From: Desulfovibrionaceae bacterium | GTDB lineage: Bacteria > Desulfobacterota > Desulfovibrionia > Desulfovibrionales > Desulfovibrionaceae | Length of the DNA stretch: 64,000 nucleotides | Assembly (NCBI GenBank): GCA_009773665.1 | Contig: WSYE01000002.1 | Location: 159,559 to 223,558, forward strand | Direction: 5' to 3' | Part shown: one piece after another, positions 1 through 8,388 of the stretch | Layout of the letters: every line of letters begins with the position of its first letter | How positions within the stretch are numbered: the first letter of the stretch is position 1 | Position numbers and translations under genes: made by a program | Notes under the pieces: generated by a model | The model's database searches: none | Told to the model about the DNA's origin: nothing | Seen by the model: only the letters and a program-made list of their open reading frames with translations

Positions 1-257
1 TCGATCAGCCCCTCTTCAACAGCCTCGTCGCTCAAGTTGTACCAGCGCTGAAGCAACAGAACCTTGAAAATGAGCATCGTCGGGTAGGCCGGATTGCCCA
101 CGGCGTCAGGCTGACGCTTCAGCCGCTTGTTGAGAAGACGCTCCAAAGGCTTCCAATCAATGATCCGGTCGATCTCGTACAGGAACGTGACTTTTCGCTT
201 GCGCAGGGAAACCCGGTAGTCCGCTATGCCAGGAGCCTTCTTCGCGCGTTCGGCCAT
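1..257 (-). CDS. IS5-family transposase, N-terminal part (copy 1)
   Basis: The minus strand is open from ATG at 257 to the window edge (85 codons). It encodes MAERAKKAPGIADYR and continues with the LLLQRWYNLSDEAVEEGLID stretch typical of the IS5/InsH N-terminal DUF772 region. It is close to copy 2 over the whole visible length. The start is supported by the conserved MAERAKK N-terminus of all three copies. Copy 2 interrupts its leader between 322 and 1590, so its own IS promoter is separated from the gene. The DDE catalytic domain is outside the window. Confidence 0.8.
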   Translation of the reverse strand, partial: MAERAKKAPGIADYRVSLRKRKVTFLYEIDRIIDWKPLERLLNKRLKRQPDAVGNPAYPTMLIFKVLLLQRWYNLSDEAVEEGLI

Positions 258-322
258 GATCGCCTCCACCCTGAAAGATGAAGGCATTATGCTTCATATT
301 ACATACGGTTAAGCGTAATATT

Positions 323-1589
323 GAGACCACTGCGTAATTGGTTGAGAGGCGTGTTTACTCTCCCATGCGGAGCATTTTGAGGTCGAATTTATGTTTCAGC
401 GCCCAATTATGCCTTCATTCGCCTTTGGGAGGGGTTGGTTGGCGCATTTCAAGCATACTTCCCCCGCCTATTTGACCATGGCCCAACACTTTTTCAGGTT
501 GAAGGCCATTGCCACCAAGTGAAATTCCAGCTCCACCTTGTCCTGGCCGAGGTATCTGGCCCGGCAGAGGTGGTAATTGCGCTTGAACGTACCGAAGGCC
601 CGCTCCACCTTGGCTCGCACCGAGCTGATCAGCCTGTTCACCCCACGTTCGACCCTGCTCATCAACGGCAAGCCTCGAGGCGCCTTGGACATGATCCCAT
701 CGCAGAAACCATTGCGGGCCAGCTGTTCCCGATTGGCCCGGCTGCTGTAGCCCTTGTCCGCGAACACTACGCCGCCTGGCGGAAGCGGTACGCCTTCCAG
801 CAGAGGCGCGGCAGCTCCTTTACGTCCGAATGGTTGGCCGGAGTCACGTGGCCGCCCAGCACGAAGCCGTCACGACTGTCTGTAGCCACGTGCATCTTGT
901 AGCCGTAATACGCCTTTTTGCCCTTGCGCAGCCACGCCGCATCCGCGTCGTCCGAGTACGTCACCGTGACGCCCGGCTCACCATCAGACTCTTCGCGGTC
1001 CTCCGGGAGCAGGTCCAGGGTTTTGGTCAGTCGCCGGGCCGAGGACACCACACTCGCGTCCACAATGGCCCCCTCGCGAACCAGAACTCCACCGCGCTCA
1101 AGCTGGTGATTCAGCTTGTCCAGCAGGCGCTTGTAGAGGTTTCTCTCCAGGAGTCTGTTGCGGAAACGGCAGATGGTGGTTGCGTCCGGGACCTGCTCGT
1201 CATCCAGCGAAAGCCCAGCAAAACGCACGAAGGACAAACGGTCGATCAGCCCCTCTTCAACCGCCTCGTCACTCAAGTTGTACCAGCGCTGAAGCAGCAG
1301 AACCTTGAACATGAGCAGCGCGGGGTAGGCCGGATTGCTTACAGCGTCAGGCTGGCGCTTCAGGCGTTCGTTGAGAAGGCGCTCCAAGGGCTTCCAGTCG
1401 ATGAGCCTGTCGATCTCGTCAAGGAACGTGACTTTACGCTTGCGCAGGGAAACCCTGTAGTCAGCTATGACAGGAGCCTTCTTCGCACGTTCGGCCATGA
1501 TCACCTCCGTCCTGAAAGATGGAGACATAATGCCATAAATTACGGATGGTTAAAAGAAATTTCTGGCACTTTTCCCGTGCAGTGGTCTC
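323..1589 (-). mobile_element. IS5-type element, copy 2, complete ends, nested in copy 1
   Basis: The left end begins GAGACCACTGCGTAATT at 323. The right end finishes CCGTGCAGTGGTCTC at 1589. The first ten bases form a terminal inverted repeat that is shared with copy 3. The six bases AATATT occur directly on both sides (317-322 and 1590-1595). Removing the element with one AATATT restores a continuous copy 1 leader, which is strong evidence of insertion. A six-base duplication is unusual for the IS5 group, which commonly makes four, so the exact boundary is uncertain. The length is about 1.27 kb. Confidence 0.85.
468..1498 (-). pseudogene. IS5-family DDE transposase, frameshifted (copy 2)
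   Basis: The gene starts at ATG 1498 behind a near-perfect Shine-Dalgarno (GGAGGTGATC), not at the in-frame ATG 30 bases upstream. Frame one runs to a stop at 767. A second frame, 767-468, supplies the rest. All three acidic DDE positions are present across the two frames: VDASVV, ATDSRDG and KVERAFGTFKR. Against copy 3, the segment after ELPRL is two bases longer, around position 800. Deleting TG there restores LLEGVPLPPGGVVFADKG. One lesion therefore appears to inactivate it. Programmed frameshifting occurs in some IS5 subgroups, but no slippery run is visible here. Confidence 0.8.
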
Positions 1590-1621
1590 AATATTTGATA
1601 GTTTTGCCGTGCAGTGATCTC

Positions 1622-1963
1622 CTTCCTGATGGATCGTCAGCGGCAGCCCGGAGAGGGTCCTGCTCAATGAAGAGTAATCCGGGACCGACTCCTTGGTCGA
1701 GAGATGAAGAAAGTCCCGAAGAAAAAGCTAGTGGAGCAGCGCCACTCGATGCCGAGATCGCTGTCGATCCCCTCGAATTACCCCACAAGGTGCATACGGA
1801 TATACCGGCATGGAGGAATTGAAGCGTGGCCCTTGTCAGAGTAAAATGGTTTGCACAGCTTCTCGGCCAAAGCGTCGAAGCCGGACTTTCGCAGAATCTG
1901 TTGGATAAGGTCGTAAAATGCGTATACACGAGAGCGGGGAATCTCATCCCAGGTCAGGCACAT
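1622..1963 (-). pseudogene. remnant of a second transposase family (IS1182-like N-terminus)
   Basis: On the minus strand from ATG 1963 there are 61 codons containing TWDEIPRSRVYAFYDLIQ and SIPPCRYIRMHLVG, then a stop. Homology resumes past it with FEGIDSDLGIEWRC and, in other frames, SSLDQGV and GLPLTIHQE. This order matches transposases whose N-terminus reads PPGRYFRMHLVGYFEGIDSERGIEWRC followed by a LSRTRSRLPLEIH region. The family name is from memory and only approximate. The coding stretch stops exactly at the end of IS copy 1 (1621), so the gene was broken by that insertion and later gathered point lesions. Confidence 0.6.
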
Positions 1964-2068
1964 CGTCCCCTATTGATTGCCCTGACGCCCAAGTTCGATC
2001 TCATCACCTCGCGCCACTCGATGCCTGGATTCTCGGTCACTTGGCGGTGTTTTTCAACACCCAGATAG

Positions 2069-3324
2069 GAGACCACTGCACGGCAAATCCGCGAAAATTT
2101 TTATTAACAATTCAGAATGTCTGGCATAACCACGCCATCTTGCGGACTGGAGGCGGTCATGTCCGAGCGTGGGAAGAAGGTTCTTGGCATCCCGGACTAC
2201 ACTGCAACCCTGCGCGCCCGGCGCAAGTCCACGTTTCTGGACGAGATCTACCGGCTCATCGACTGGAAGCCGCTAGCGCCTTCTGAACAAGAGGCTGACA
2301 CGCCAGTCTGACGCTGTGGGCAATCCTGCCTACCCGGCGCTCGTCAAGTGCAAGATCCTGCTGCTTCAGCGCTGGTACAACCTCGGCGACGAGGCGGTCA
2401 AGAAGACCTGCTCGACCGCATTTTTCATATGCTTTGCTGGTCTTTCCCTGGACGACGAGTTGGTGCCCGACGCCACCACCATCTGCCGTTTCCGAAACGG
2501 TCTCCTGGATCTCAACCTCTACAAGGGCCTACTGTACAAGCTGAACCAACAGCATGAGCGCGGCGGCGTTTTGGTTCGCGAGGGGGCCATCGTGGACGCA
2601 AGCGTGGTGTCCTCGTCGCGACGGCCGACCAAAATCCTCGACTTGCTCCCGTAGGACCGCGATGAACCCGATGCGGAGTTCGGCGTCACGGTGACGTACT
2701 CAGATGACACGAACGCAGCGTGGGTGCACAAGGACCGCAAGGCATACTACGGTTACGAGATGCACGTGGCCACAGACAGCCGAGACGGTTTCGTGCTTGC
2801 CGGGTATGTGACCCCGGCCAACCGGTCAGACGTCAAAGAGTTGCCGCGATTGCTCCAAGAGGTCACGCTGCCTAGCGGTGGTCTTGTCTTTGCAAATAAG
2901 GGCTACAGCAGCCGGGCCAATCGGGAGCAGCTGGCCCGCTACGTTTTCTGCGATGGGATCATGTCCAAGGCGCACCGTGGCGTGCCGTTGAGTGGGGTCG
3001 CGGCGGGTGAACAGGCTGATCAGTTCGGGGCGGCCCAAAGTGGAGCGAGCCTTCGGCACGTTCAAGCGAAGCGACCAGTTACACAAGGCCCGATATCTCG
3101 GTCAGGACAAGGTGGAACTGGAGTTTCACCTTGTGCCAATGGCCTTCAACCTGAACAAGGGCTGGGCCACGGTCAAATTAGCGGGAGAGGTGCGCTTGAA
3201 TTGCGGCTATCTGCCCATCACAGTTCAAATTCAGGCAAGCCAGGGCGCTGAAACGGAAATTCAAACTCAAAATGTTCCGCTGGGGGAAGCAGGCACGAGC
3301 CCCAACGAATTACGCAGTGGTCTC
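2069..3324 (+). mobile_element. IS5-type element, copy 3, decayed, with target duplication
   Basis: The element starts GAGACCACTGCACGGC at 2069 and ends ACGCAGTGGTCTC at 3324. These are the same ends as copy 2, in the opposite orientation. GATAG occurs directly on both sides (2064-2068 and 3325-3329), an apparent 5-bp target duplication. The length of 1256 bp is close to copy 2. The flanks 1964-2068 and 3330-3490 therefore used to be contiguous. No gene is recognised in them. They contain a short GGTGTT/AACACC hairpin at about 2047-2062 and a TGACGTCA palindrome at 3336. Confidence 0.85.
2159..3180 (+). pseudogene. IS5-family DDE transposase, multiply broken (copy 3)
   Basis: It starts at ATG 2159 (MSERGKKVLGIPDYT). 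The reading frame shifts after WKPLAP near 2280 and continues as GNPAYPALVKCKILLLQRWYN from about 2316. It meets a TAG at 2652-2654 after KILDLLP, continues VTVTYSDDTNAAW to about 2990, and shifts again before RRVNRLISSGRPKVERAFG. The final codons run past the normal stop because WATVK is followed by LAGEV. There are thus at least two frameshifts, one nonsense codon and a lost stop, so it is older or less constrained than copy 2. The three DDE positions can still be read. Confidence 0.85.
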
Positions 3325-3493
3325 GATAGGCCTGTTGACGTCAGGCTGTACGTAACGTATTATTCTTTTTTGGGCGGTGAAAGACGACGACTTCCCGGAA
3401 ATGCTTTTTTTGAAAGGTGCGGCCCTGTCCAATTCTCAAAAGATTGAAGCTTGCGTACGTGACCTGCTCAGTCACTCCTGAAAAGTTGGCCCT

Positions 3494-4552
3494 ATGACTC
3501 CAGCTATTGATCTAAAACGTTTACGCATGAGGTTTGCCCTACTAATCTTTCTCGGCGTGATTATTTCAGCCATCAACCTCGTGCTTCCCGTAACGGTCTT
3601 CTGCAATGAGCACAGCTATGCCCAGCAGGTCATTGTAGACCTCATCGCACAGGAGGAACCGCTCAACGCAGACTTGAACGGATTCGGCGGTATAGAAACT
3701 TTCAAGGGGTCTAGCGTACGGTGGGCCAACGGGCCTGTTGCAGAAATCCGCTTCATCTCATCCGCAGACAAGCATGTCGAAATCGACATTGCGTGCGCAA
3801 GCCCGTTTTCGGGACAATCCATCGAAATAATTGCCAACGGCGAGGCGATAGCAAACCTCAGCCTGTCGAAAGCCATCGTACTCCCTGACCAATTCGAGTA
3901 TAAGACTACTTTTAAACTTCGTAAGGGGGAAAACGTGGTCCGCCTTCGTTTCGACAAATGGAATGAGGGCGACAACACATTTGCGCCTGCTGACACCCGG
4001 ACTATGGCCGCACTTTTATCCCGATTTCGGATCATCGGCCCGGTTACTCAGACCACGAACCGTGAACACAAGAAACAAGCCAACATTTCCAATTGTTTGA
4101 CCGACCTTACCACTGCCCTCCGTCCTCCACAGGTCTTCAACCTTCTTAAGACGCCTGACTCACAATACATTCAACTCGTGGGACTTGCTCCAGAACACCA
4201 GCACATCGAAGGGAGAACCAGGTCTGCCTACGGACCAAATACTAGGGCAGTTATCATCGGAAAGGGCCACGAGAAAGTCCGAATTGATTTCAGCCTGCGC
4301 TCCGAAATAGAAGGGCAGGGTGTGCGAATCCTTTTAAACGGTTATCTCATCGAATCCTTTGACCTGAATCCGGCATTAACGGGCCGTAGCATCGAGTTTA
4401 TACTACGCCGGGGATTGAACGAGCTATCCATAAACTATTACCGATCAGAGACTGTTGTTGAAGCCCCTTATCCTTTCATGGGGCGTCCTTCATCAGTTTA
4501 TCAGACTTTTATGCTTACCCTCACCCCTGATGGTCCCCCATCACAGGGCTGA
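3494..4552 (+). CDS. hypothetical exported beta-rich protein
   Basis: This 352-residue protein is not recognised as a named family. Residues about 12-34 are hydrophobic (FALLIFLGVIISAINLVLPV) and should act as a signal anchor. The rest alternates short beta-like strands. Two halves look alike, each with a VRIDF/VEIDIA strand, an xxILLNGyLI or IEIIANGeaI turn and a GxNxVxLxF/GLNELSINYY strand. This suggests two jelly-roll or carbohydrate-binding-like modules facing the periplasm. It sits 38 bases before a giant membrane protein and probably forms a unit with it. The base composition is AT-rich compared with genes right of 15 kb. No strong ribosome site precedes the start. Confidence 0.65.
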   Translation: MTPAIDLKRLRMRFALLIFLGVIISAINLVLPVTVFCNEHSYAQQVIVDLIAQEEPLNADLNGFGGIETFKGSSVRWANGPVAEIRFISSADKHVEIDIACASPFSGQSIEIIANGEAIANLSLSKAIVLPDQFEYKTTFKLRKGENVVRLRFDKWNEGDNTFAPADTRTMAALLSRFRIIGPVTQTTNREHKKQANISNCLTDLTTALRPPQVFNLLKTPDSQYIQLVGLAPEHQHIEGRTRSAYGPNTRAVIIGKGHEKVRIDFSLRSEIEGQGVRILLNGYLIESFDLNPALTGRSIEFILRRGLNELSINYYRSETVVEAPYPFMGRPSSVYQTFMLTLTPDGPPSQG

Positions 4553-4590
4553 ACTGAGCCAAGCCCTTTTACAAATTTCCACGCCGATTC

Positions 4591-7008
4591 ATGGACATGA
4601 GTAAAGACACCGCCAGAGAAACTGGATTGCACATTTCCCCATTCCAGCGCGCCCATGCCCGAATGGGCGTCTGGATCTCGATAGCTTTCAGCGTCTGTTG
4701 CCTTGCCTATTTCACAGGCCTGACCAAGATAGCCCCGGCCTACCTAGCATGCATGGCCGGTGCCTTCATGCTAAGCTTGGCGCCTGGGTTTTCACTGTTT
4801 TCTTTGTTTTCGCTCTACCAACATCATACCTATCCCAAGTTCACAATTTTTCTGGTTTCAATCTCAATGGGCATGACGTTCAACTTTCTTGTGAACGTAG
4901 CTGCCTTTATCGCACGCCCTGGACTCCAGACCACCCTTGATACCTACATGCTCGTCGTGCTTGCGCTGTACGCGTTCATTCTCACGCGATGGAGAAGGCA
5001 AGGTCTTCTCCGTGCTCCAGACTTGGCGGCGCTTAAATCTCGGGAATTTCTTATTTGCACGGGACTGTTCCTGGTGTTCAGCTTGGTTCTCTATTTGCGT
5101 TATCCTGCCGTGCTCTTCTCGGAAGAACTTCTGGTGGTCCGAAAAATCACGGACAACATGACAATCGCCCACAATAATATATCCATCAGCGTCGGCGAAA
5201 CGGCCACCTATTTTTTTGTCCCCCTATACATGTTTATCGCAATGGCAGGCAAGATTGCGGGCATTGATGCCTACGCAGCTATTCCTGGATTATGGCCTTT
5301 CACGGCCTTAGTTTCGATCTTGTGTTTAGTTAAAGTGAGCCATCTGCTAACCGGACGCTGGGCTACCGGATTGGCACTTGGAGCCATGGCCTTTGTGTAC
5401 TCCGTCTTTCTACAGTCTGTAAGAGCTGATTTATTTGTAATCTTCGCACCCTATCCCGACCGCTATGCCTTTTCCTCTGCACTGTTGGTACCCTTGGCGG
5501 TGTTTCATTTCCTAGTCCACATGGAACACAAAAAGATAAATCTTCCAACATTCATAGGCCTCATCTATCTGATTGTGGAAATGACCTTCATCCACGCGAG
5601 AGAAACCATTTTCACTTTAGTGATTATCTTTTCAGTCTGCGGTGTATTGGCACTGGACTACAAAGCAAACCGCCAACACATGCTACGTATATTATGGCTG
5701 ATCGCTTTAGTGGCCATGTGTCTTGCAGCGTACAAGGTTGTGAACCTCATCATCCAGCCGTTTCTGAAAGAATTCGTTGCTGGGCATCGCCAAGCGATGT
5801 TAGCCGCCCTGAAGACGCTTTGGGCTACCAAGGGTTTTCTTGGCATATTTGGGGACCTGGACGAGTACTCTAACTGGGGGTACGGTCGATTCCTGTCTAT
5901 CTATTGGGGAGAAGGTGGGTATTTCTACCTTCCGGTAGCGATCATGATCCTGCCGCTGTATGTGTTCTGCACGGACCGGATCAGCATGCTCTTCATTCCA
6001 TTCGCAATAAGCCTGTTCGGACTCTACTCCATCTGGGGAGGAATTCGGCTTATACTCGGCATAGCCGTCGGCGTCCCCTTCGTATTCGACTGCTATTCTA
6101 TCCTTGGAATACTACTCACATTGGTATTTGCTGACATCCTGCGTGTCGCGGTCTTAGGCCTTTTACAAATCAAAAATCTGCCTGCGAAATTAGCGGTGTC
6201 ATTGGGGACCATTATTTTATTTTTTCAATTTTCTTCGTTTTTGCTACACGAATTCAAATGGTTTCTGCGCTGGGTAAGAATGTATGACATGGTTTTCTAC
6301 CTTGCTACTTTTGTGTCTGTAGTGATACAGCAGCACAGGATAATTCGAAAACTCCCCTTACCAATCGCGGACGCGCTACGTAGAGATGACGCTAAATTCA
6401 AAAAAAGTTTGCCCCAAACTTTACTAGTTTGCGCTGCAGTTATGTTTGCCATGGGCAGCCCCTTGTCGGGAAATAAAAACGCATATCCGTCCCCTTATTT
6501 CCGGGCACCACTTCCCATCGACGAAACCGGCACCATCAGTACAATTATATCCAGTTACCCCATCAATGCCGATATCACACCTCACAGCATGACTGTAATA
6601 GACTTCATCCGCTCGGCAATACCCCCTGGCGGCAACTGGCTAGGAACAGACACTCTCATTCCGTTGCTGGCTTCGAATCAGTTTTCTCCCGTCGTGGTAG
6701 TGAAGGGAAATTTCCATGGTGGCTACGAGATGAACCATCCTTTCATCACACGGTGGATGCCAGGTCACGACCCGAACAACCCCACGTCTTTATTCGACCT
6801 TCTTGCCGTTTTAAGCCCTCGGAGCTTCGGGAAATTACTTGCAGATCATTCTATCGGCTGGATGTTCATCGACCGGAAGTCACATCAGCGATTTGTAGAA
6901 CTCACGGGCGATGCCACAACTAATGGCCTGCTCTCTCTCGTCTATTCAGACCTCGATGTGCTGATCTACAAAGTTTGTCTCCCATCCTTGGATGAAACGG
7001 CACAATGA
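4591..7008 (+). CDS. large polytopic membrane protein, GT-C-like, function unknown
   Basis: An 805-residue protein with many hydrophobic helices spread over residues about 30-610 and a soluble C-terminal part of roughly 190 residues. Its overall plan (helices with an acidic early loop, LLVVRKITDN near residue 180, and a periplasmic tail) resembles GT-C membrane glycosyltransferases and YfhO-like proteins, but no signature was recognised. A second ATG lies two codons in (MSKDTARE) and could be the true start. The region is AT-rich: 27 of 60 bases are G or C in 5161-5220, against 45 of 60 in 18001-18060. This points to acquisition by transfer. Partner to the preceding exported protein. Confidence 0.65.
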   Translation: MDMSKDTARETGLHISPFQRAHARMGVWISIAFSVCCLAYFTGLTKIAPAYLACMAGAFMLSLAPGFSLFSLFSLYQHHTYPKFTIFLVSISMGMTFNFLVNVAAFIARPGLQTTLDTYMLVVLALYAFILTRWRRQGLLRAPDLAALKSREFLICTGLFLVFSLVLYLRYPAVLFSEELLVVRKITDNMTIAHNNISISVGETATYFFVPLYMFIAMAGKIAGIDAYAAIPGLWPFTALVSILCLVKVSHLLTGRWATGLALGAMAFVYSVFLQSVRADLFVIFAPYPDRYAFSSALLVPLAVFHFLVHMEHKKINLPTFIGLIYLIVEMTFIHARETIFTLVIIFSVCGVLALDYKANRQHMLRILWLIALVAMCLAAYKVVNLIIQPFLKEFVAGHRQAMLAALKTLWATKGFLGIFGDLDEYSNWGYGRFLSIYWGEGGYFYLPVAIMILPLYVFCTDRISMLFIPFAISLFGLYSIWGGIRLILGIAVGVPFVFDCYSILGILLTLVFADILRVAVLGLLQIKNLPAKLAVSLGTIILFFQFSSFLLHEFKWFLRWVRMYDMVFYLATFVSVVIQQHRIIRKLPLPIADALRRDDAKFKKSLPQTLLVCAAVMFAMGSPLSGNKNAYPSPYFRAPLPIDETGTISTIISSYPINADITPHSMTVIDFIRSAIPPGGNWLGTDTLIPLLASNQFSPVVVVKGNFHGGYEMNHPFITRWMPGHDPNNPTSLFDLLAVLSPRSFGKLLADHSIGWMFIDRKSHQRFVELTGDATTNGLLSLVYSDLDVLIYKVCLPSLDETAQ

Positions 7009-7352
7009 CGCGTTTGTCGCCATCCTCCCCACTGGGTAGACTAATGTGGCAGGCCCTTGCATCGTTTTTTTTGCATCGCACTTTATCAGCGATGTTGCTG
7101 TAGATCGGCTCTCCGGCGAGACCAAATTGCGGGATCAGACTTTCAAAGTGCGGCTCGTCCCTTTAGGGTGCAACTTTTGTGAACTTGCATGGAGGCCACG
7201 ACGGATGCTATTTTACGAATGATGGAGAGCTTCCGCAACCATTGGCGGCATCATCAAACCAAGAACCAACGCTAAGTTGCTGTACTCGCTAATACTTTTA
7301 GTACTTAACTATTAAGGCCTCTTTTTGTAAAGGATGCCCCCGGAGGATACAA
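7009..7352 (+). other. 344-bp intergenic leader before the dehydratase gene
   Basis: No open gene is recognised. A plus-strand frame from about 7093 reads DVAVDRLSGETKLRDQTFKV for some 40 codons but matches nothing known to me. The last 90 bases are very AT-rich and probably carry the promoter of the sugar genes, although no confident -35/-10 pair was found. GGAGG at 7342-7346 is a strong ribosome site for the ATG at 7353. Confidence 0.4.
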
Positions 7353-8387
7353 ATGAAGACCATACTCATCACGGGAGGGGCCGGCTTCATCGGCTCTGCG
7401 TTTACTCGCTACATTTACCAAAATTATCCTGGATACAACATCATTGTTGTTGACGCCTTGACCTATGCCGGAACGGTTGACAACCTACCCGTCAAAAACT
7501 GGCAATTGCAGGACGAACGGTTTAGTTTCTGGTACGGAAACGTCCTCAACGGGGAGTTGATGGACACACTTATTTCTCAGTCGGACATGGTAGTGCATTT
7601 CGCAGCTGAGAGCCACGTTACGCGCTCCATTTACGACAACACTCAGTTCTTTCAAACAGACGTGCTTGGTACGCAAATCGTTGCCAACGCTGTTTGCAAG
7701 TACAAAGATCGTCTTGAACGCTTCGTTCATATATCGACTTCTGAGGTTTACGGAACGGCTGAATGCGACCATATGGGCGAGGAGCATCCTCTGAACCCAT
7801 TGAGCCCCTACGCAGCCGCCAAATGTGGCGCAGACCGACTTGTGTATTCATACTATGCCACCTATGATATTCCTGCTGTTATTGTAAGGCCTTTCAACAA
7901 CTACGGTCCGCGCCAGCACCTAGAAAAGGTTATACCCCGGTTCATTACCTCTGTGATTCTGGGGGAGGAATTGCGAGTTCACGGTAACGGCCAGTCAGCG
8001 CGTGACTTTATCCACGTGGACGATACCTGCCGGGCCGTGGACGCCATCCTGCACGCGCCTTCCGAAAAGGTTGTGGGGGAGGTCTTTAACCTCGGCTCGG
8101 GTCAACATCGCACCATCCTCTCTCTGGCCGAGGACATCACCGGCCTGATGTGCAGTTCTGACAACTGCTACATCCACGTAGGCGACCGCCCTGGCCAGGT
8201 CATGCGCCACACCGCAGACGCCAGTAAGATTGAACGCGTTCTGGGCTTCACCCCTAAGGTCAAATGGGAAGAGGGTCTGGCAAGGACCGTGGAATGGTAC
8301 AAGAACAACGAATCGTGGTGGCGCAAGCAGCTCTGGATGCGCGAAATTCCAATCGTGACCGCTTCAGGGAAACGGGAGTTACATTAA
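7353..8387 (+). CDS. dTDP-glucose 4,6-dehydratase-like NAD-dependent sugar dehydratase
   Basis: A 344-residue extended short-chain dehydrogenase. GGAGFIGS at residues 8-15 is the NAD-binding glycine motif. VDALTYAGTVDNL near residue 33 is typical of RmlB-type 4,6-dehydratases. STSEVYG and SPYAAAKCGADRLV supply the catalytic Ser/Thr and the YxxxK pair, and RPFNNYGPRQ the substrate loop. The expected product is a 4-keto-6-deoxy nucleotide sugar. The next gene is an aminotransferase that would aminate such a ketosugar. RmlA, which would make the dTDP-glucose, is not in the window, so the nucleotide (dTDP or UDP) is not certain. A strong GGAGG site sets the start. The gene is AT-rich like its upstream neighbours. 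Confidence 0.85.
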   Translation: MKTILITGGAGFIGSAFTRYIYQNYPGYNIIVVDALTYAGTVDNLPVKNWQLQDERFSFWYGNVLNGELMDTLISQSDMVVHFAAESHVTRSIYDNTQFFQTDVLGTQIVANAVCKYKDRLERFVHISTSEVYGTAECDHMGEEHPLNPLSPYAAAKCGADRLVYSYYATYDIPAVIVRPFNNYGPRQHLEKVIPRFITSVILGEELRVHGNGQSARDFIHVDDTCRAVDAILHAPSEKVVGEVFNLGSGQHRTILSLAEDITGLMCSSDNCYIHVGDRPGQVMRHTADASKIERVLGFTPKVKWEEGLARTVEWYKNNESWWRKQLWMREIPIVTASGKRELH

Positions 8388-8388
8388 A

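Larger units (their letters stand above)
1..1621 (-). mobile_element. IS5-type element, copy 1, split by copy 2 and cut by window edge
   Basis: This is the outer of two nested, related IS elements. Visible parts are 1-322 (transposase start and its leader) and 1590-1621 (terminal inverted repeat, ending GTGCAGTGATCTC on the plus strand). Its leader reads through 315-322 and resumes at 1596, with copy 2 lying between. The inner end at 1621 abuts codons of a different transposase gene, so copy 1 itself inserted there. The other end of copy 1 lies left of the window, so its target duplication cannot be seen. Confidence 0.8.

Noticed and set aside
1499..1528. Upstream in-frame ATG for the copy 2 transposase
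   Set aside because: The sequence between is the ribosome site for the ATG at 1498, and all copies share the MAERAKK-type start.
2047..2062. GGTGTT/AACACC hairpin taken as a terminator
   Set aside because: The stem is six bases long with no T run and no gene ends before it.
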